DNA of 64,000 nt, taken from positions 69,291,991-69,355,990 of the forward strand of contig JALGQZ010000001.1 in NCBI GenBank assembly GCA_023105745.1, given 5' to 3'. Under the pieces are notes generated by a model. It searched no databases. It had not been told where the DNA came from and saw nothing but the letters and a program-made list of their open reading frames with translations. Numbering within the stretch: the stretch's first letter is position 1; each line of letters begins with the position of its first letter. A program made the translations under genes and the position numbers. Origin of the DNA: Austropuccinia psidii. Lineage: Eukaryota > Basidiomycota > Pucciniomycetes > Pucciniales > Sphaerophragmiaceae. Below, piece by piece: positions 41,191 through 52,158 of the stretch.

Positions 41191-42500
41191 ACTATGGCAA
41201 GTGAGACCTGGGACCCCATGGCAAACCAGACAACACCCACACCATCAGAAGATGACAACCAACAACTCACAGACCACCCCAATACCCTTTCCCTTTTACA
41301 ACTGAGGTGCCACAACAGATATGACTCCACACTAAGTGTCTTAAATACAGAACTGACATATGTGGCTTTGCTATTGCAGGAACCGTGGACGAACCCCTAC
41401 AATTGGTTACCACCTGCACACAAAAATTGGCATAGGTCCACCCCTAGATCAACACCAACCAACTGCAATGAATGACCCAGAGCTTGCATCTACATCAACA
41501 GAACCATCCCCACCCATCAGATAAATTACCTCCCAGGCAACAACAACCTACTGAGCTGGGTCACAATCACCAACCCCCACCCGTTGATTACAATGATAAC
41601 ACTTCTCTCGCTGTACAAAACCCCCACTAAATTTGATGTCCTGCCACTCCTTCAAGCATGGCTCAATGACACATCAAGAAGAGACACTCCCAGCTTCATC
41701 ATGACGGACTCAAACCTAAACCACCACCTATGGAACCTTCCTCACTACTTGCACACTCACTGTTAATCAAAACAACTAATAAAAATGTGTGGGAACAAAG
41801 GGTTGACCATCATATCTCCAAAACAAGTCCCCACCTTCATGGGCCCCGCAGGATGCCCAACAACAATTGACCTCACATGGGCCAATCAAATTTCCTGCCA
41901 CCTACACCCAAGAACCTCAACCAGGATAAACAACCACTCGTCCAATCATCAACCCATTTTAACCAGGATACGCCTGCAGATAGCGGGACCAAAACAAGAG
42001 GCAAAACACCTCTCCGTAACCCTAGGGAAACTGGACCATAAGGTTTTTTCTCAATCTCTACAAGAGAAACTGAATGATTACACCCTTTTCCCTCTAGATA
42101 GGAATATATCAAACATCAACAAATCAACGGAGAACCTCACTGAAGTGGTTTGCTATGAATTTGAATCACAGGGAAAGTGGGTGAATACCAACCAAGCTTG
42201 AATGAAGCCCTGGTGGAACACCAAAATACAGAATCCACTGGTTAAGGAGAGAAATGTTGCAAGGCGCGACATGCTCAAATTGAAGACACAAGACTCAAAA
42301 CTCAGATACTACCACCATCAGGAGGTTTTCTGACAAAAAGTGTGGGAATTAAAGGCTTTACATTGGAAAAGACTCTTGGCAGACAAAGGAACGGAACATG
42401 CCTTCCAGGCCTACAGGTTCACAAAAGAAAGATCCACAAACAAGATTAGCGCATTAAAGGACCCAGTCCGAAACCTGGCCACAGAAATGACCAAGAAGGC
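41191..42500 (+). pseudogene. LINE ORF2 endonuclease region
   Basis: An apurinic-type endonuclease would nick the target DNA. Visible blocks are LQLRCHNRYDSTLSVLNTEL with ALLLQEPWTNPY (catalytic Glu in QEPW), INYLPGNNNLLSWVTI, SFIMTDSNLNHHLWNL (the D-x-N-x-HH motif), GPAGCPTTIDLTWANQ, and HSSNHQPIL in place of SDH, so the last catalytic Asp is Asn. Segments 41584-41766 and 41785-42201 are the cleanest. Then come WWNTKIQNPLVKERN and AFQAYRFTKERS leading to the reverse transcriptase. At least five stops interrupt it. Confidence 0.78.
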
Positions 42501-43375
42501 ATGACCCTAATATCCACTGATGCCGACCTACACGACATTCCCCCATTACCTCCACCCTCAAGCCTGCTGCTTTTCCCACCCATCACAGAAGACAAAATAG
42601 ACCGAGCAATCAACAAACTTGCTAACAAGAAGGCGGCAGGACCAGACAAGCTCCTGAAGATAGCCAACAAAGCCATGACTCTCCACCTATCCCCCTTATT
42701 CAATGCCTGCCTCCAAAAGCACCATTTCCCAAAACAATGGAAACAAGCAATCACAGTCATCATTAAGAAAGCAGCCAAAGAAGACTACACTAACCCCAAT
42801 GCATACCGACCAATAGCATTACTAAACACCTTAGGCAAGCTGCTGGCAAAGATAATAAACAACTGACTAGTGTACTGGGCAGAACAAAACAAGGCCCTAC
42901 ATGCAGGACACATAGGAGGACGTCCGGGAGAAGCATTAATGACACCTTCACCATGCTCTCAACCTGGATACACCACAAATGGAGGGAGAAGAAACTGATA
43001 GTAGGGGCATTCCTAGACGTCAAGTTGGCATACCCCACAGTATACAGAGAGAGACTGATACACTCACTGAGAATAAAAAGTTGTCCACCCTACCTTTACC
43101 TGATCATTGACTCTTTCCTCGCGAACAGAACCACAAAGCTCCGGCTGGACGAATACACTTTGCAAGAATTCAAAATCCCAAATGGTCTACCACAGGGCTC
43201 ACCCCTCTCGGTAACCCTCTACCTACTTTATAACTCTGACCTGCTCATCCCAGGACCCCCTTCACTTGCGAAAGAAGCCATATCCTTAGCATATGTTGAT
43301 GATGTGACACACCTAATAGCAGAAACCTCTCTTGAAAAAGGCCTGAAGCAAATGGAGAAAGCACTTCAACACTGA
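42501..43375 (+). pseudogene. LINE ORF2 reverse transcriptase
   Basis: The motif order is that of non-LTR reverse transcriptases: EDKIDRAINKLANKKAAGPD, KQAITVIIKKA, NAYRPIALLNTLGKLLAKII, then after a stop at 42864-42866 LIVGAFLDVKLAYPTVYRER (first Asp), IPNGLPQGSPLSVTLYLLYN, and SLAYVDDVTHLIAE with the YVDD catalytic box at about 43292. All catalytic Asp residues are present; stops and a frame break near 42870-42950 disable it. The presence of RNase H downstream suggests the I/Tad-like group of LINEs (inference). Confidence 0.85.
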
Positions 43376-44530
43376 CAGAGCTGGGGGGTGAGACATGGTG
43401 CTATCTTTGACAAAAACAAAACTAACTTAATGCTCTTCACAAAGAAGAAGATCTCCCCACCCTTAGTCCAGTTTGGGGACCAATGACTGAGTTTTAGCAA
43501 CAAGGTAAGATGGAGAGGGATAATGCTCACAACAACCCTCACTTTTGGAGAGCACATGAAAACTCTCAAGCAATGATTCCAAAACACCTTTGACCAACTC
43601 ACCAGAATAATCAAGCCAAATTTTGGGCTCTACCGAAGGGAAGAAAGACTATTAATATCAACAATTCTAACAACGTGTATTCTACACGGCAGCATCCTGT
43701 GGTACACCAAAAAGAACGTCAACACAGTCACCAGACTCCTTAACACATGGCACCACAAAGCAGCCCGACTATTTAAAGGAATGATGAGACAAACACCCAT
43801 AGCCTTTCTCAAACATTATGTTAACATACCAAACTTTTCCAGACAACACACCAAACTGATGCACAACTACGTCCACACCAAACTGACAGGCCCAATGGAA
43901 GACTCCACTGCCGAAATGCTGTGGCGGGAACTCCCTTGTACTCCACCCTCTCACCCCTCACTGCTGAACCTGATGCTCAATAAAGAAGGCCTACTGAAAT
44001 GCCACCAAAAAAAATGTGAAACAATACTCACATTCCCAACCCCTCCATGGGCCCAAGCAATAGGCCCAATAAACAACATATCCCTCACAAAAGAGCAAGC
44101 AAAAAAAACCCTACCAAACCAAATCAAAGAAGAGATTCAAAAGGGCACACTGATCTTTTTCTCAGATGGCTCGCTCCTTACCCAACAGGGAGGGGAAGCA
44201 GCAGCATCACTAGTGAACATGGGGAAAGAGTTAAAAGCCTATGTCGAGAAAGACGCCCTAATAACAAATTTCAAGACTGAACTGATGGCTTTGCTCCTTT
44301 GCCAGGTACTACTCAAAGAACACACCAACACCCACGGATACCCCAAGGCAGAAGCCTTCTTTTCCGACAACCAGATGGCCCTAGCTTCTCCCCAAGAAAA
44401 AGTCGGCGGCCCAACATTTACAGACAAAACTCTACACAAACCTATGACACTGGACCAATATATTCCCCGTTTGCCTGTACTGGTGCCCGGGCCATGTTGG
44501 CATCCCAGAAAACGAAAAAGCTGACAAACT
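43376..44530 (+). pseudogene. LINE ORF2 connector and RNase H
   Basis: From 43376 the frame reads AIFDKNKTNLMLFTKKKISP, VRWRGIMLTTTLTFGEHMKT and GLYRREERLLISTILTTCIL, the region after the reverse transcriptase. The RNase H domain lies in 43781-44524: LIFFSDGSLLTQQGGEAAAS (first Asp), NFKTELMALLLCQVLL (Glu) and AEAFFSDNQMALASP (Asp). In another frame at about 44488-44535 comes CPGHVGIPENEKADKLEKLA, the final RNase H motif. A frameshift lies near 44470. RNase H in a LINE is optional and is found in some clades. Confidence 0.8.
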
Positions 44531-44855
44531 AGAAAAACTTGCTGCGGAATCACAAATCACCTCACACCACACCATCGACACCATGAGCCTTTCCAAGCTA
44601 CGACAAGAATCAAAAGAAGCCCTCAGAGATGACCCCCTCACCCGTGAAGAAATTTCAAGAATAAAATACAAAACTCCACCCAAGTTAATCAACAAAGCAC
44701 TTGACCCACTGGAAAAAGGCCCAGCTGCCACAATACACCAGCTCCAAACAAACCATGTCCCCTCAAATGACTACCTTAATCAAATCAAAAGGCATAAATC
44801 CCCTAACTGCCAACACTGCAATGCCAAGAAACACCACACCACTACCTACTCATAA
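44531..44855 (+). pseudogene. LINE ORF2 C terminus with Cys/His motif
   Basis: In the frame that carries GHVGIP, the sequence continues DTMSLSKLRQESKEALRDDP and LEKGPAATIHQLQTNHVPSN. It ends with SPNCQHCNAKKHHTTTY, a C-x2-C-x4-H-x-type Cys/His cluster typical of LINE ORF2 C termini. The stop is at 44853-44855. The clean reading suggests that this end has decayed little. Confidence 0.7.
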
Positions 44856-45600
44856 GCCTGGCCTTTAATGACAAAAGACACCTTTTCACTCAGCAAGTAG
44901 CCAAACAAAGAATCAAACTAAATCCCAACAGCCTCAAATCTATATTAGACTCCCCCCTAGCTTTTCCTTTTCTAGCTCAATACATAATATCAACCAACAG
45001 GTTCCAACACATACGTAACTACTCACCACAACAGAATCCAAACCCCTAATCTCTCCCTCCCACATTGACAGCCCTCAAAGCCCTCTGCCTTACCAATCTA
45101 TCTGAACCACCCACCCTTAGTGCCCGACCATCTCATCTCCCCTTCTCCCCCACCTTTAATTTCTCACACCAAACGCTATCCTCTTCCCCCACCCAGCTCT
45201 CTCTTCCTCAAATTCCCACCCTTATTTTCTTGTCTTCTTTTTCTGCGTTTCCACTTTTGTTTTCTGGTTTTTACTGTTTTTCTCTTTCTTCCCTTCTCTC
45301 AGCTTTCCCCACTCATTTGTAGCACTCCCCCCACAAGACCCTACAACACAACAACGACGAACATGGGCCAGCACTTCCTGAAGTCTGAAGGCCAAAAAAC
45401 TCTACAAAACTGGACTGACCACCCAGCATGAACTCATTCAACACCCCTAAGCAAACCCCCTGCGGCTTGACAACCCGTGTGGAGAAACCACCTCATTCTC
45501 AAGGCGGGATGATGGAAGGAGTGCTGCCACCCAACCATATCAAGCAATGACTGTAACCACAACAGCAAAGACTCACCACAACATCATAGCCTCGAGATTA
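44856..45600 (+). other. LINE 3' untranslated region
   Basis: C-rich, G-poor sequence without a long convincing ORF. It contains a pyrimidine-rich stretch at 45070-45320. Near 45500-45535 lies CAAGGCGGGATGATGGAAGG followed by AGTGCTGCCACCC, which may be the LINE 3' end signal. The boundary with copia sequence at about 45600 is approximate. Confidence 0.5.
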
Positions 45601-45852
45601 TACACTCAAGGACATCACCCAAAGGGACATGAAGTGCTTTTTTATTGTACATAGTTTAAAAGAACATTCTTGTAAATAGATTACAGTGTGGTATATGAAA
45701 TCAATAAAAAAAGAATAGCCAAGCAAGACAGTATGAAAGTTTGAGTGGAGGGCTGAGGCATAACAGGAAAAAAAACGGAGGATGGCAGTAAAAAGAGTCA
45801 CAAGGCAATACAGGGGGGAGGTGGAAAAAAATTCAAACAAAAGGAGTGTCGT
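45600..45852 (-). other. Probable 3' LTR or tail sequence of Copia-C
   Basis: It continues the sequence interrupted by the solo LTR: GTATC is shared at 45853-45857 and 47885-47889, so 45852 and 47890 were once adjacent. It lies downstream of the Copia-C stop codon on the minus strand. No LTR partner is available for comparison. Confidence 0.4.
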
Positions 45853-45857
45853 GGTAT

Positions 45858-47884
45858 CTGTGAGCCTTTGAGATATGACCACATACCCAATAAGGTCACA
45901 AAAAAGACTCAGAATAAATATAACTTTAATATAATTATATTAAAATTACTTAGAATAAATATACATTATGAATAATTACTTAAATATACAAAAAATACCA
46001 TAAATTGGTATAAAAATTGGTTTAACTTAAAAGCCAATGAATCAACATGTAAATTAAATTATACCATTGGATTCCCCATTGAAAAATACACATATACCAC
46101 TTTTATGGCATATCTGTAAAGTCAATATTTAAGGAATTATAAGGTATAATACCTTATAAAAACCATAAAACCTTATTTATCTCAGAAACTAATGAAACAA
46201 CATGTGAAATAAATTGTACCAGTGGATTCCCCACAAAAATCCACATATAAAAAAATTAATAAGCTAATTCCCAAAATCAATACTTAAGGAATTATCCTGA
46301 ATATATGCACTTTTTTGGTCAACGCATATATTCAGTGATCATAGCTAATATCTTCTAAACTATACATGCTAGAATGATGAACCAAAAATAAAGTTACCAC
46401 GTAATTACTGTAAGAACACAGATATGAACTTTATTTTGCAAATTATAAACAAGGTTAAGACCTATGAGGAAATATTGATAAAAATCAACAGAGCTGTTGA
46501 CCACTTTGTTGTGAAAGTAGTCCAAACTTAAAAAAAAGTATACAGTTTGATTCTACTAGTTTATTCGAGAAGAATGACGTAATTTTTATTATTAAATTCA
46601 GGGTATAACCCCCTGAAATCAAGGTTTGAAGTTTAAAATATTGAATTTCGACAGAAAAGATGAGTTACAAGAAAAATCATCAAAATTAGAGTTTTGATGA
46701 TGTAATGAAAAGCTCTTGGCAGCATAATAAGGTTATGTCAGGCTATCAGAATTTACTCTCTGAATTGCTGTAGCGTGAAAACCTTAAAGGTTATTGAGGA
46801 TCAAAGTTTGAGCTTAAATTGAGCTGTTATGATCACATACTGTAACCTTAAATTAAGTTTAACAGTCTTAAGAGTGATAAAATTGGTGAATACTATTAGT
46901 TTATGATTAAAACTAATAAAATCCACGAAATTTGGGGTTCTGCCAAGCCTCTGATGTCATCACACTTAGAGTTATAGTGATAACTCTAAATAATGGTGTA
47001 ATAATGATGTAATATGGTTTGATCATGATGTAATCACCCTCAAACCTTAAAATATTGATCAATTCCAGTGGATATGATCAGTACACGTCTACTAGAAGCC
47101 TGTTGGACTCTAGGAGGGAGGTATTTACTATAAATAGAGCTCTTTTTACTCTATTTTCCCCTCAGACGCATCAAAAACATTAAATCAATTAAATCAAAGG
47201 TAATTTCTTTATTCTTTATATATAAAACTGTTATATTATGAAAGACCAAAGACCACCTTGCTATAATCATCTATTTTGACGTGATTAAATCATTTATTTA
47301 ATTGTTTTTGTTAAAAATCTCTCTAATAACTCATTTCCACATAAAAATCCAGAATAATTTGTAATTTTCTTTATTTTTATTGTAAATACAATTTGAAAAA
47401 GTTGTATTTATATTTTTTGGCGTAAAATACTTCAAAATTATTATATTAAGTGTTAAAAGTAGGTTATTTTCTCTTATTATAATAATTTCTCTATTATTAC
47501 TCTCTTAAAAATTCTTTAATTAATATAAATAGTATTTATATTAATTCATAACTTTAATATTAGTAATATTATTGTTATTAATTGTTTTTTATTAATAAAA
47601 AACAATTCTTTACGCCTTTATTATTTGTTGGTAACAATAATAAAGAGCTTTTTAATATATTAATTATTTTATATTAATATATTATTTATAATATTATAAT
47701 TTCATATAATATCAATTATATTATTATATTTAATTAATAATATAATATTTTTACGCCATAATAATAATATTTCTTTATTATTATTATTATTTTAATCTTA
47801 TTTATTTCAATTATAAGGACATTCAGAGTGCAATAAGTAATAAATTAGTAATTTTTACTTATTGTTTCATAGTCAAACCTTACA
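45858..47884 (+). mobile_element. Solo LTR of the Gypsy-A family
   Basis: 2027 bp from TGTGAGCCTTTGAGATATGA to AAACCTTACA, with target duplication GTATC at 45853-45857 and 47885-47889. It is clearly the same family as 48111-50136 and 56753-58782, but differs at many more positions than those two differ from each other, so it is an older insertion. The internal region is gone, which indicates LTR-LTR recombination. Confidence 0.93.
47129..47137 (+). promoter_or_regulatory. TATA box in solo Gypsy-A LTR
   Basis: TATAAATAG, followed 25-35 bases downstream by CCCCTCAGACGCATC, the likely transcription start zone. The same block occurs in the 3' LTR at 58024. Confidence 0.6.
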
Positions 47885-47889
47885 GTATC

Positions 47890-48110
47890 AATCACACACA
47901 GAGGACATCAGCTGACTTGCTGAACTTCTATGTAACAGTAGACCGAGTGGCTTTGTGAGACTGTCAGAAAGCATCTCTTTTGAGGGCACTCACTCCAAAG
48001 AAGCTAAACTTTTGTATAAAAGTTGCTTCGTCACAAAGAATTCCCTATCAGAGTGCCGAGTTTGCTTGTTGGAGGAACAGTCCTTAGCTATTTTGATGCA
48101 AGATGAATTG
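47890..48110 (-). pseudogene. pol: Copia-C RNase H C-terminal part
   Basis: The minus strand reads NSSCIKIAKDCSSNKQTRHS, DREFFVTKQLLYKSLASLE, a TGA, then VPSKEMLSDSLTKPLGLLLH and RSSASQL, the standard end of copia Pol (…D.LTKPL). It continues without a gap from the fragment at 58788-58979 if the full Gypsy-A element and one AATTG are removed. One stop (TGA where Trp fits) is present. The normal Pol stop is TGA at about 47895. Confidence 0.8.
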
Positions 48111-50136
48111 TGTGAGCCTTTGAGATATGACGACATACCCAATAAGGTCACAAAAAAGACTCAGAATAATTATACCTTCAATATAATTATATTAAAATTA
48201 CTTAGAATAATTATACATTAAAAATAATTACTTAAATATACAAAAAATACCATAAATTGGTACAAAAATTGGTTTAACTTAAAAACCAATGAATCAACAT
48301 GTAAAATGAATTATACCATTGGATTCCCCATGGTAAAATACACATATACTATTTTTATGGCATATCTGTAAAGTCAATATTTAATGAATTATAAGGTATA
48401 ATACCTTATAAAAACCATAAAACCTTCTTTATCTCAAGAACTAATGAAACAACATGTGAAATAAATTGTACCAGTGGATTCCCCACGAAACTCCACACAT
48501 AAAACAATTAATGAGCTAATTTCCAAAGTTAATACTTACGGAATTAACCTGAATATATGCACTTTTTTGGTCAATGCATATATTCAAGGATCATAGCTAA
48601 TATCTCCTAAACTATACATGATAGAATGATGAACCAAAAATAAAGTTACCACGAAATTACTGTAAGAGCACAGATATGAACTTTATTTCCCAATTGTAAA
48701 CAAGGTTAAAACCTATGATGAAATATTGATAAAAATCAACAGAGCTGTTGACCACTTTGTTGTGAAAGTGTTCCAAACTTAAAAAAAAGTATACATTTGG
48801 ATTCTACTAGTTCATTCGTGAAGAATGATGGAATTTTTTATTATTAAATTCAGGGTATAACCCCCTGAAATCAAGGTTTGAAGTTTAAAATATTGAATTT
48901 CGACAAAAAAGATGAGTTACAAGAGAAATCATCAAAATTAGAGTTTTGATGATGTAATGAAAAGCTCTTGGCAGAATAATAAGGTTATGCCAGGCTATCA
49001 GAATTCACTCTCTGAATTGCTGTAGCGTGTAAATCTTAAACGTTATTGAGGATCAAAGTTTGAGCTTAATTTGAGCAGTTATGATCACTCACAGTAACCT
49101 TAATTTAAGTTTAACAGTCTTAAGAGTGATAAAATTGGTGATTACTATTAGTTTATGATTAAAACTAATAAAATCCACGAAATTTGGGGTTCTGCCAAGC
49201 CTCTGATGTCATCAAACTTAGAGTTATAGTGATAACTCTAAATAATGGTGTAATAATGATGTAATATGGTCTGATAATGATGTAATCATCTCCAAACCTT
49301 AAAGTATTGATCAATTCCAGTGGGTATGATCAGTACACGTCTACTAGAAGCCTGTTGGACTCTAGGAGGGAGGTATTTACTACAAATAGAGCTCTTTTTA
49401 CTCTATTTTCCCCTCAGATGCATCAAAAACATTAAATCAATTGAATCAAAGGTAATTTCTTTATTCTTTATATATAAAACTATCATATTATTAAAGACCA
49501 AAGACCACCTTGTTGTAATCATCTATTTTGACGTGATTAAATCATTTATTTAATTGTTTTTGCTAAAAATCTCTTTAAAAACTCATTTCCACGTAAAAAT
49601 CCAGAATAATTTGTAATTTTCTTTATTTTTATTGTAAATAGAATTTGAAAAAGTTGTATTTATATTTTTTGGCATAAAATATTTCAAAATTATTATATTA
49701 AGTGTTAAAAGTAGGCTCTTTTCTCTTATTATAATAATTTCTCTATTATTATTCTCTTAATAATTCTTTATATAATATAAATAGTATTTATATTAATTCA
49801 TAACTTTAATATTAGTAATATTATTGTTATCAATTGTTTTTTATTAAAAAAAAGCAATTTTTTACGCCTTTATTATTTGTTGGTATCAATAATAAAGAGC
49901 TTTTTAAATATACTAATTATTTTATATTAATATATTTATTTATTATATTATATTTTCATAATATAAATTATATTATTATATTTATTTAATAATATAATTA
50001 TTTTACGCCATAATAATAATAATTATTTATTATTATTATATTTTTAATCTTATTTATTCAACTCATAAGGACATTCAGAGTACAATAAGTAATAAATTAG
50101 TAATTTTTACTTATTGTTTCATAGTCAAACCTTACA
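48111..50136 (+). repeat. 5' LTR of Gypsy-A
   Basis: 2026 bp, TGTGAGCC ... ACCTTACA, nearly identical by eye to 56753-58782. Its TATA block reads TACAAATAG (49381-49389) where the 3' LTR and the solo LTR have TATAAATAG. Confidence 0.93.
49381..49389 (+). promoter_or_regulatory. Altered TATA box of the Gypsy-A 5' LTR
   Basis: TACAAATAG aligns with TATAAATAG of the other LTRs; the third base T is changed to C. Flanks (GTATTTAC left, AGCTCTTTTTAC right) are unchanged. Confidence 0.6.
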
Positions 50137-50138
50137 TT

Positions 50139-50155
50139 TGGGGGCCTGGCCGTGA
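50139..50155 (+). promoter_or_regulatory. Primer binding site of Gypsy-A
   Basis: TGGGGGCCTGGCCGTGA starts two bases after the LTR end and is shared with Gypsy-C apart from one base. tRNA not identified. Confidence 0.65.
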
Positions 50156-50858
50156 TATTTACTTAAAAGACCTTTAAAAAGATTCTAATTGGGTTTATTC
50201 AATAATAAATTATATTTATAATCATAAAATTATATAATAATTTTATATTTTATTGATTTTAAAAGCTATTGAGGCATTTGGAAAGCAATTGTACTGTCTT
50301 ACACGTGGTTTTTTCACATCCTTAGACTTGCAAGAACTTTCTTTGAGTGACTCTAGTGATCAAAAAAGAAAATTTATAAATTAAAAATAATTTTTTATAA
50401 TTTAATTTTGTAAAAGAATCATATTCATTTTTTATTTTATTCTTTAAAAATAAAAATATAAAAAATATTAAAAAATATTAAAAAACCAATAAAAAAAAAA
50501 GTTATTTTTTTATTAATTTTTATTCATTTCAAGTTTTTAAAGATATAAAAGCAATTTCTACGTGGAAAATTGCCATATCTTGCCAAAAATAACACTTCTT
50601 ATAAAAAGGCTTATATTTATTTGTCTGTTTTAGTGTTTGAAGATAACCCAACAGAAGACAACCAAGCTACTGTTGAGATATTGGTGGAAGAAACTTGGCA
50701 ACGTTCTCCAACACCAGTTATCACCAAAAAAAAGAAAGCTAAGAAATTAGACTTTCCAGGACCCACCATTCAAGACTCTGAAGGTGAGCACCTCTTTTAT
50801 AATTGCCATAAAAAGAATTTTTATCCTAAAATACTTTTATTTCTTATTTTCTTAAATT
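50156..50858 (+). other. Gypsy-A leader with possible upstream exon
   Basis: AT-rich leader. 50640-50785 reads an acidic and basic segment (EDNPTEDNQATVEILVEETW ... KKKKAKKLDFPGPT) ending DSEG before GTGAGC. An AG lies at about 50868 just inside gag. A spliced upstream exon is possible; Gypsy-C shows a comparable acidic segment. Not proven. Confidence 0.4.
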
Positions 50859-51470
50859 ATGACTACCAGAAGAGGTTCCCAATACTCCATGCAATCAGAT
50901 GGAGCTGGACTCAGAGGTAGAACTGATTCCTCAAAAGGGAAAAGAAAGGGCAATATCCCCAGTGGAACAGAATCCACACAAGGAAGTGCCTTATCCCAAA
51001 GGCAAGTCCCAGAAATGCCCATGATATCTGAACCTGAATTGGAGCTAAGTATGAGTAACTCAAATAGGTACAAATCACATTCAGAGGGCTCAAATAGACA
51101 TCTACATGAGCCAGTACAAGCAGTATTACACAGTGTACAAGGACAAAGATTGGGAAATGCTGCCTCAAATACACCAAGGAGTGATGAACTCCTGGCACAT
51201 CCTGAAAACGTTCCTCAAAGAGGAGGAGATAGTGAAATACTCCAATGGATGGAATCCACTGTCATCCAAACCTCAAATCAAAAAAATCAAGGATTACCAC
51301 GCCAAAAAGAGGGAGGCAACCAAGGAAGAAGCCCCAAACCAGCCCACTTCCCCAAGAAGGGAAGAAGAACAAGAAAAAGCATTGGAGGAAACCATATTCC
51401 CCGAGCTACAGGATCCCAAGAATCCAAAAGGATGCCATGGACAATGTTTTCAACATGGCCAGAACCTTGA
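50859..51470 (+). pseudogene. gag: Gypsy-A Gag N-terminal part
   Basis: The ATG at 50859 begins MTTRRGSQYSMQSDGAG, the counterpart of the Gypsy-C start MTPTRSGSNYSIQS. The product is Ser/Arg/Gln-rich and basic. The recognisable Gag text leaves this frame near 51330 and continues in the frame of 51106-52158 (SPRREEEQEKALEETIF), so one frameshift is present. The frame remains open to 51470 without further meaning. This part probably forms the flexible N terminus of the capsid protein. Confidence 0.65.
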
Positions 51471-52158
51471 TGGAATTCAAGGACAAGGAAGAGCAAAGAA
51501 TGAGACAACCTCATTTCCCAAAGAAATAACCTTGTCCAAAGATGTTGTAAATACTTTAACAGAAATTAAAAATAGTATATTACCTCTAAAAGAAATTAAA
51601 GATAGTTTATTATCACTACAAGAAATGAATAACAATTTATCTTCTTTAACAAAAATTGTTGTGCAAAACAAGAAAGAAATTGACAACATTAAGTTTATTG
51701 TTGAAAATAATATACCAAAGAATTTAATTGACAATACTCAAAAATTAATACAAGGACAACAAGAATTGTATAAATACATAAAAGATATCAAAGACAAGAC
51801 TTTGACAATCAATTATGATGTGAGTATTGACAATCTTACAGAAAAATTAAATAAATTAAGTATTTCTGTAGAAAAATTTGAAGAAAAGACTTCATCACAC
51901 CAAAAATTACTTTTGGACAATGTGGAAAAAAGTGATGAAGCAAGAATGCATCTGAAAGATGATATTCAGAGTGAAATAAGGCTTATTACTGAAAAAATGG
52001 ATAAAATTAATGAGGCTAATTTAAATATGCCAAAGTTATCAACACCATTTTCTCATATAAGAAGCCCTGTTAGAACAAAAGAGGAATTGTCAAATCCTTT
52101 CATAACAGACTTGAGTCACCAAGATAATAACCAAGTCTTAATGAAGGAAGCACCTTAA
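51330..52158 (+). pseudogene. gag: Gypsy-A Gag middle part (coiled-coil)
   Basis: This is the start of the long frame. Heptad-like Leu/Ile/Lys patterns (VVNTLTEIKNSILPLKEIKD, LTEKLNKLSISVEKFEEK, LKDDIQSEIRLITEKMDKI) indicate a long coiled-coil, suited to Gag multimerisation. It ends at TAA 52156-52158, directly before LKEWPTFTGEGEY, which is the start of the conserved Gag capsid. The stop is in frame with everything downstream, and a CAA-to-TAA change would explain it. No true terminator is expected here. Confidence 0.65.

Larger units (their letters stand above)
40732..45600 (+). mobile_element. LINE, 3' part after the Gypsy-B interruption
   Basis: It resumes LINE ORF1 and continues through ORF2 (endonuclease, reverse transcriptase, RNase H, C-terminal Cys/His motif) to a C-rich 3' region. 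The C-rich, G-poor coding strand matches 20380-21452. It ends near 45600, where minus-strand copia sequence begins. No poly-A tail or target duplication was found, so the 3' boundary is approximate. Confidence 0.78.

Noticed and set aside
45065..45431. Pro/Ser/Leu/Phe-rich ORFs in the LINE 3' region
   Set aside because: They come from a pyrimidine-rich tract, in two overlapping frames, after the ORF2 stop; no motif supports coding.
47955..48221. Plus-strand ORF of 88 codons crossing into the Gypsy-A 5' LTR
   Set aside because: It is antisense to the Copia-C RNase H tail and spans the insertion junction, so it cannot be an ancestral gene.
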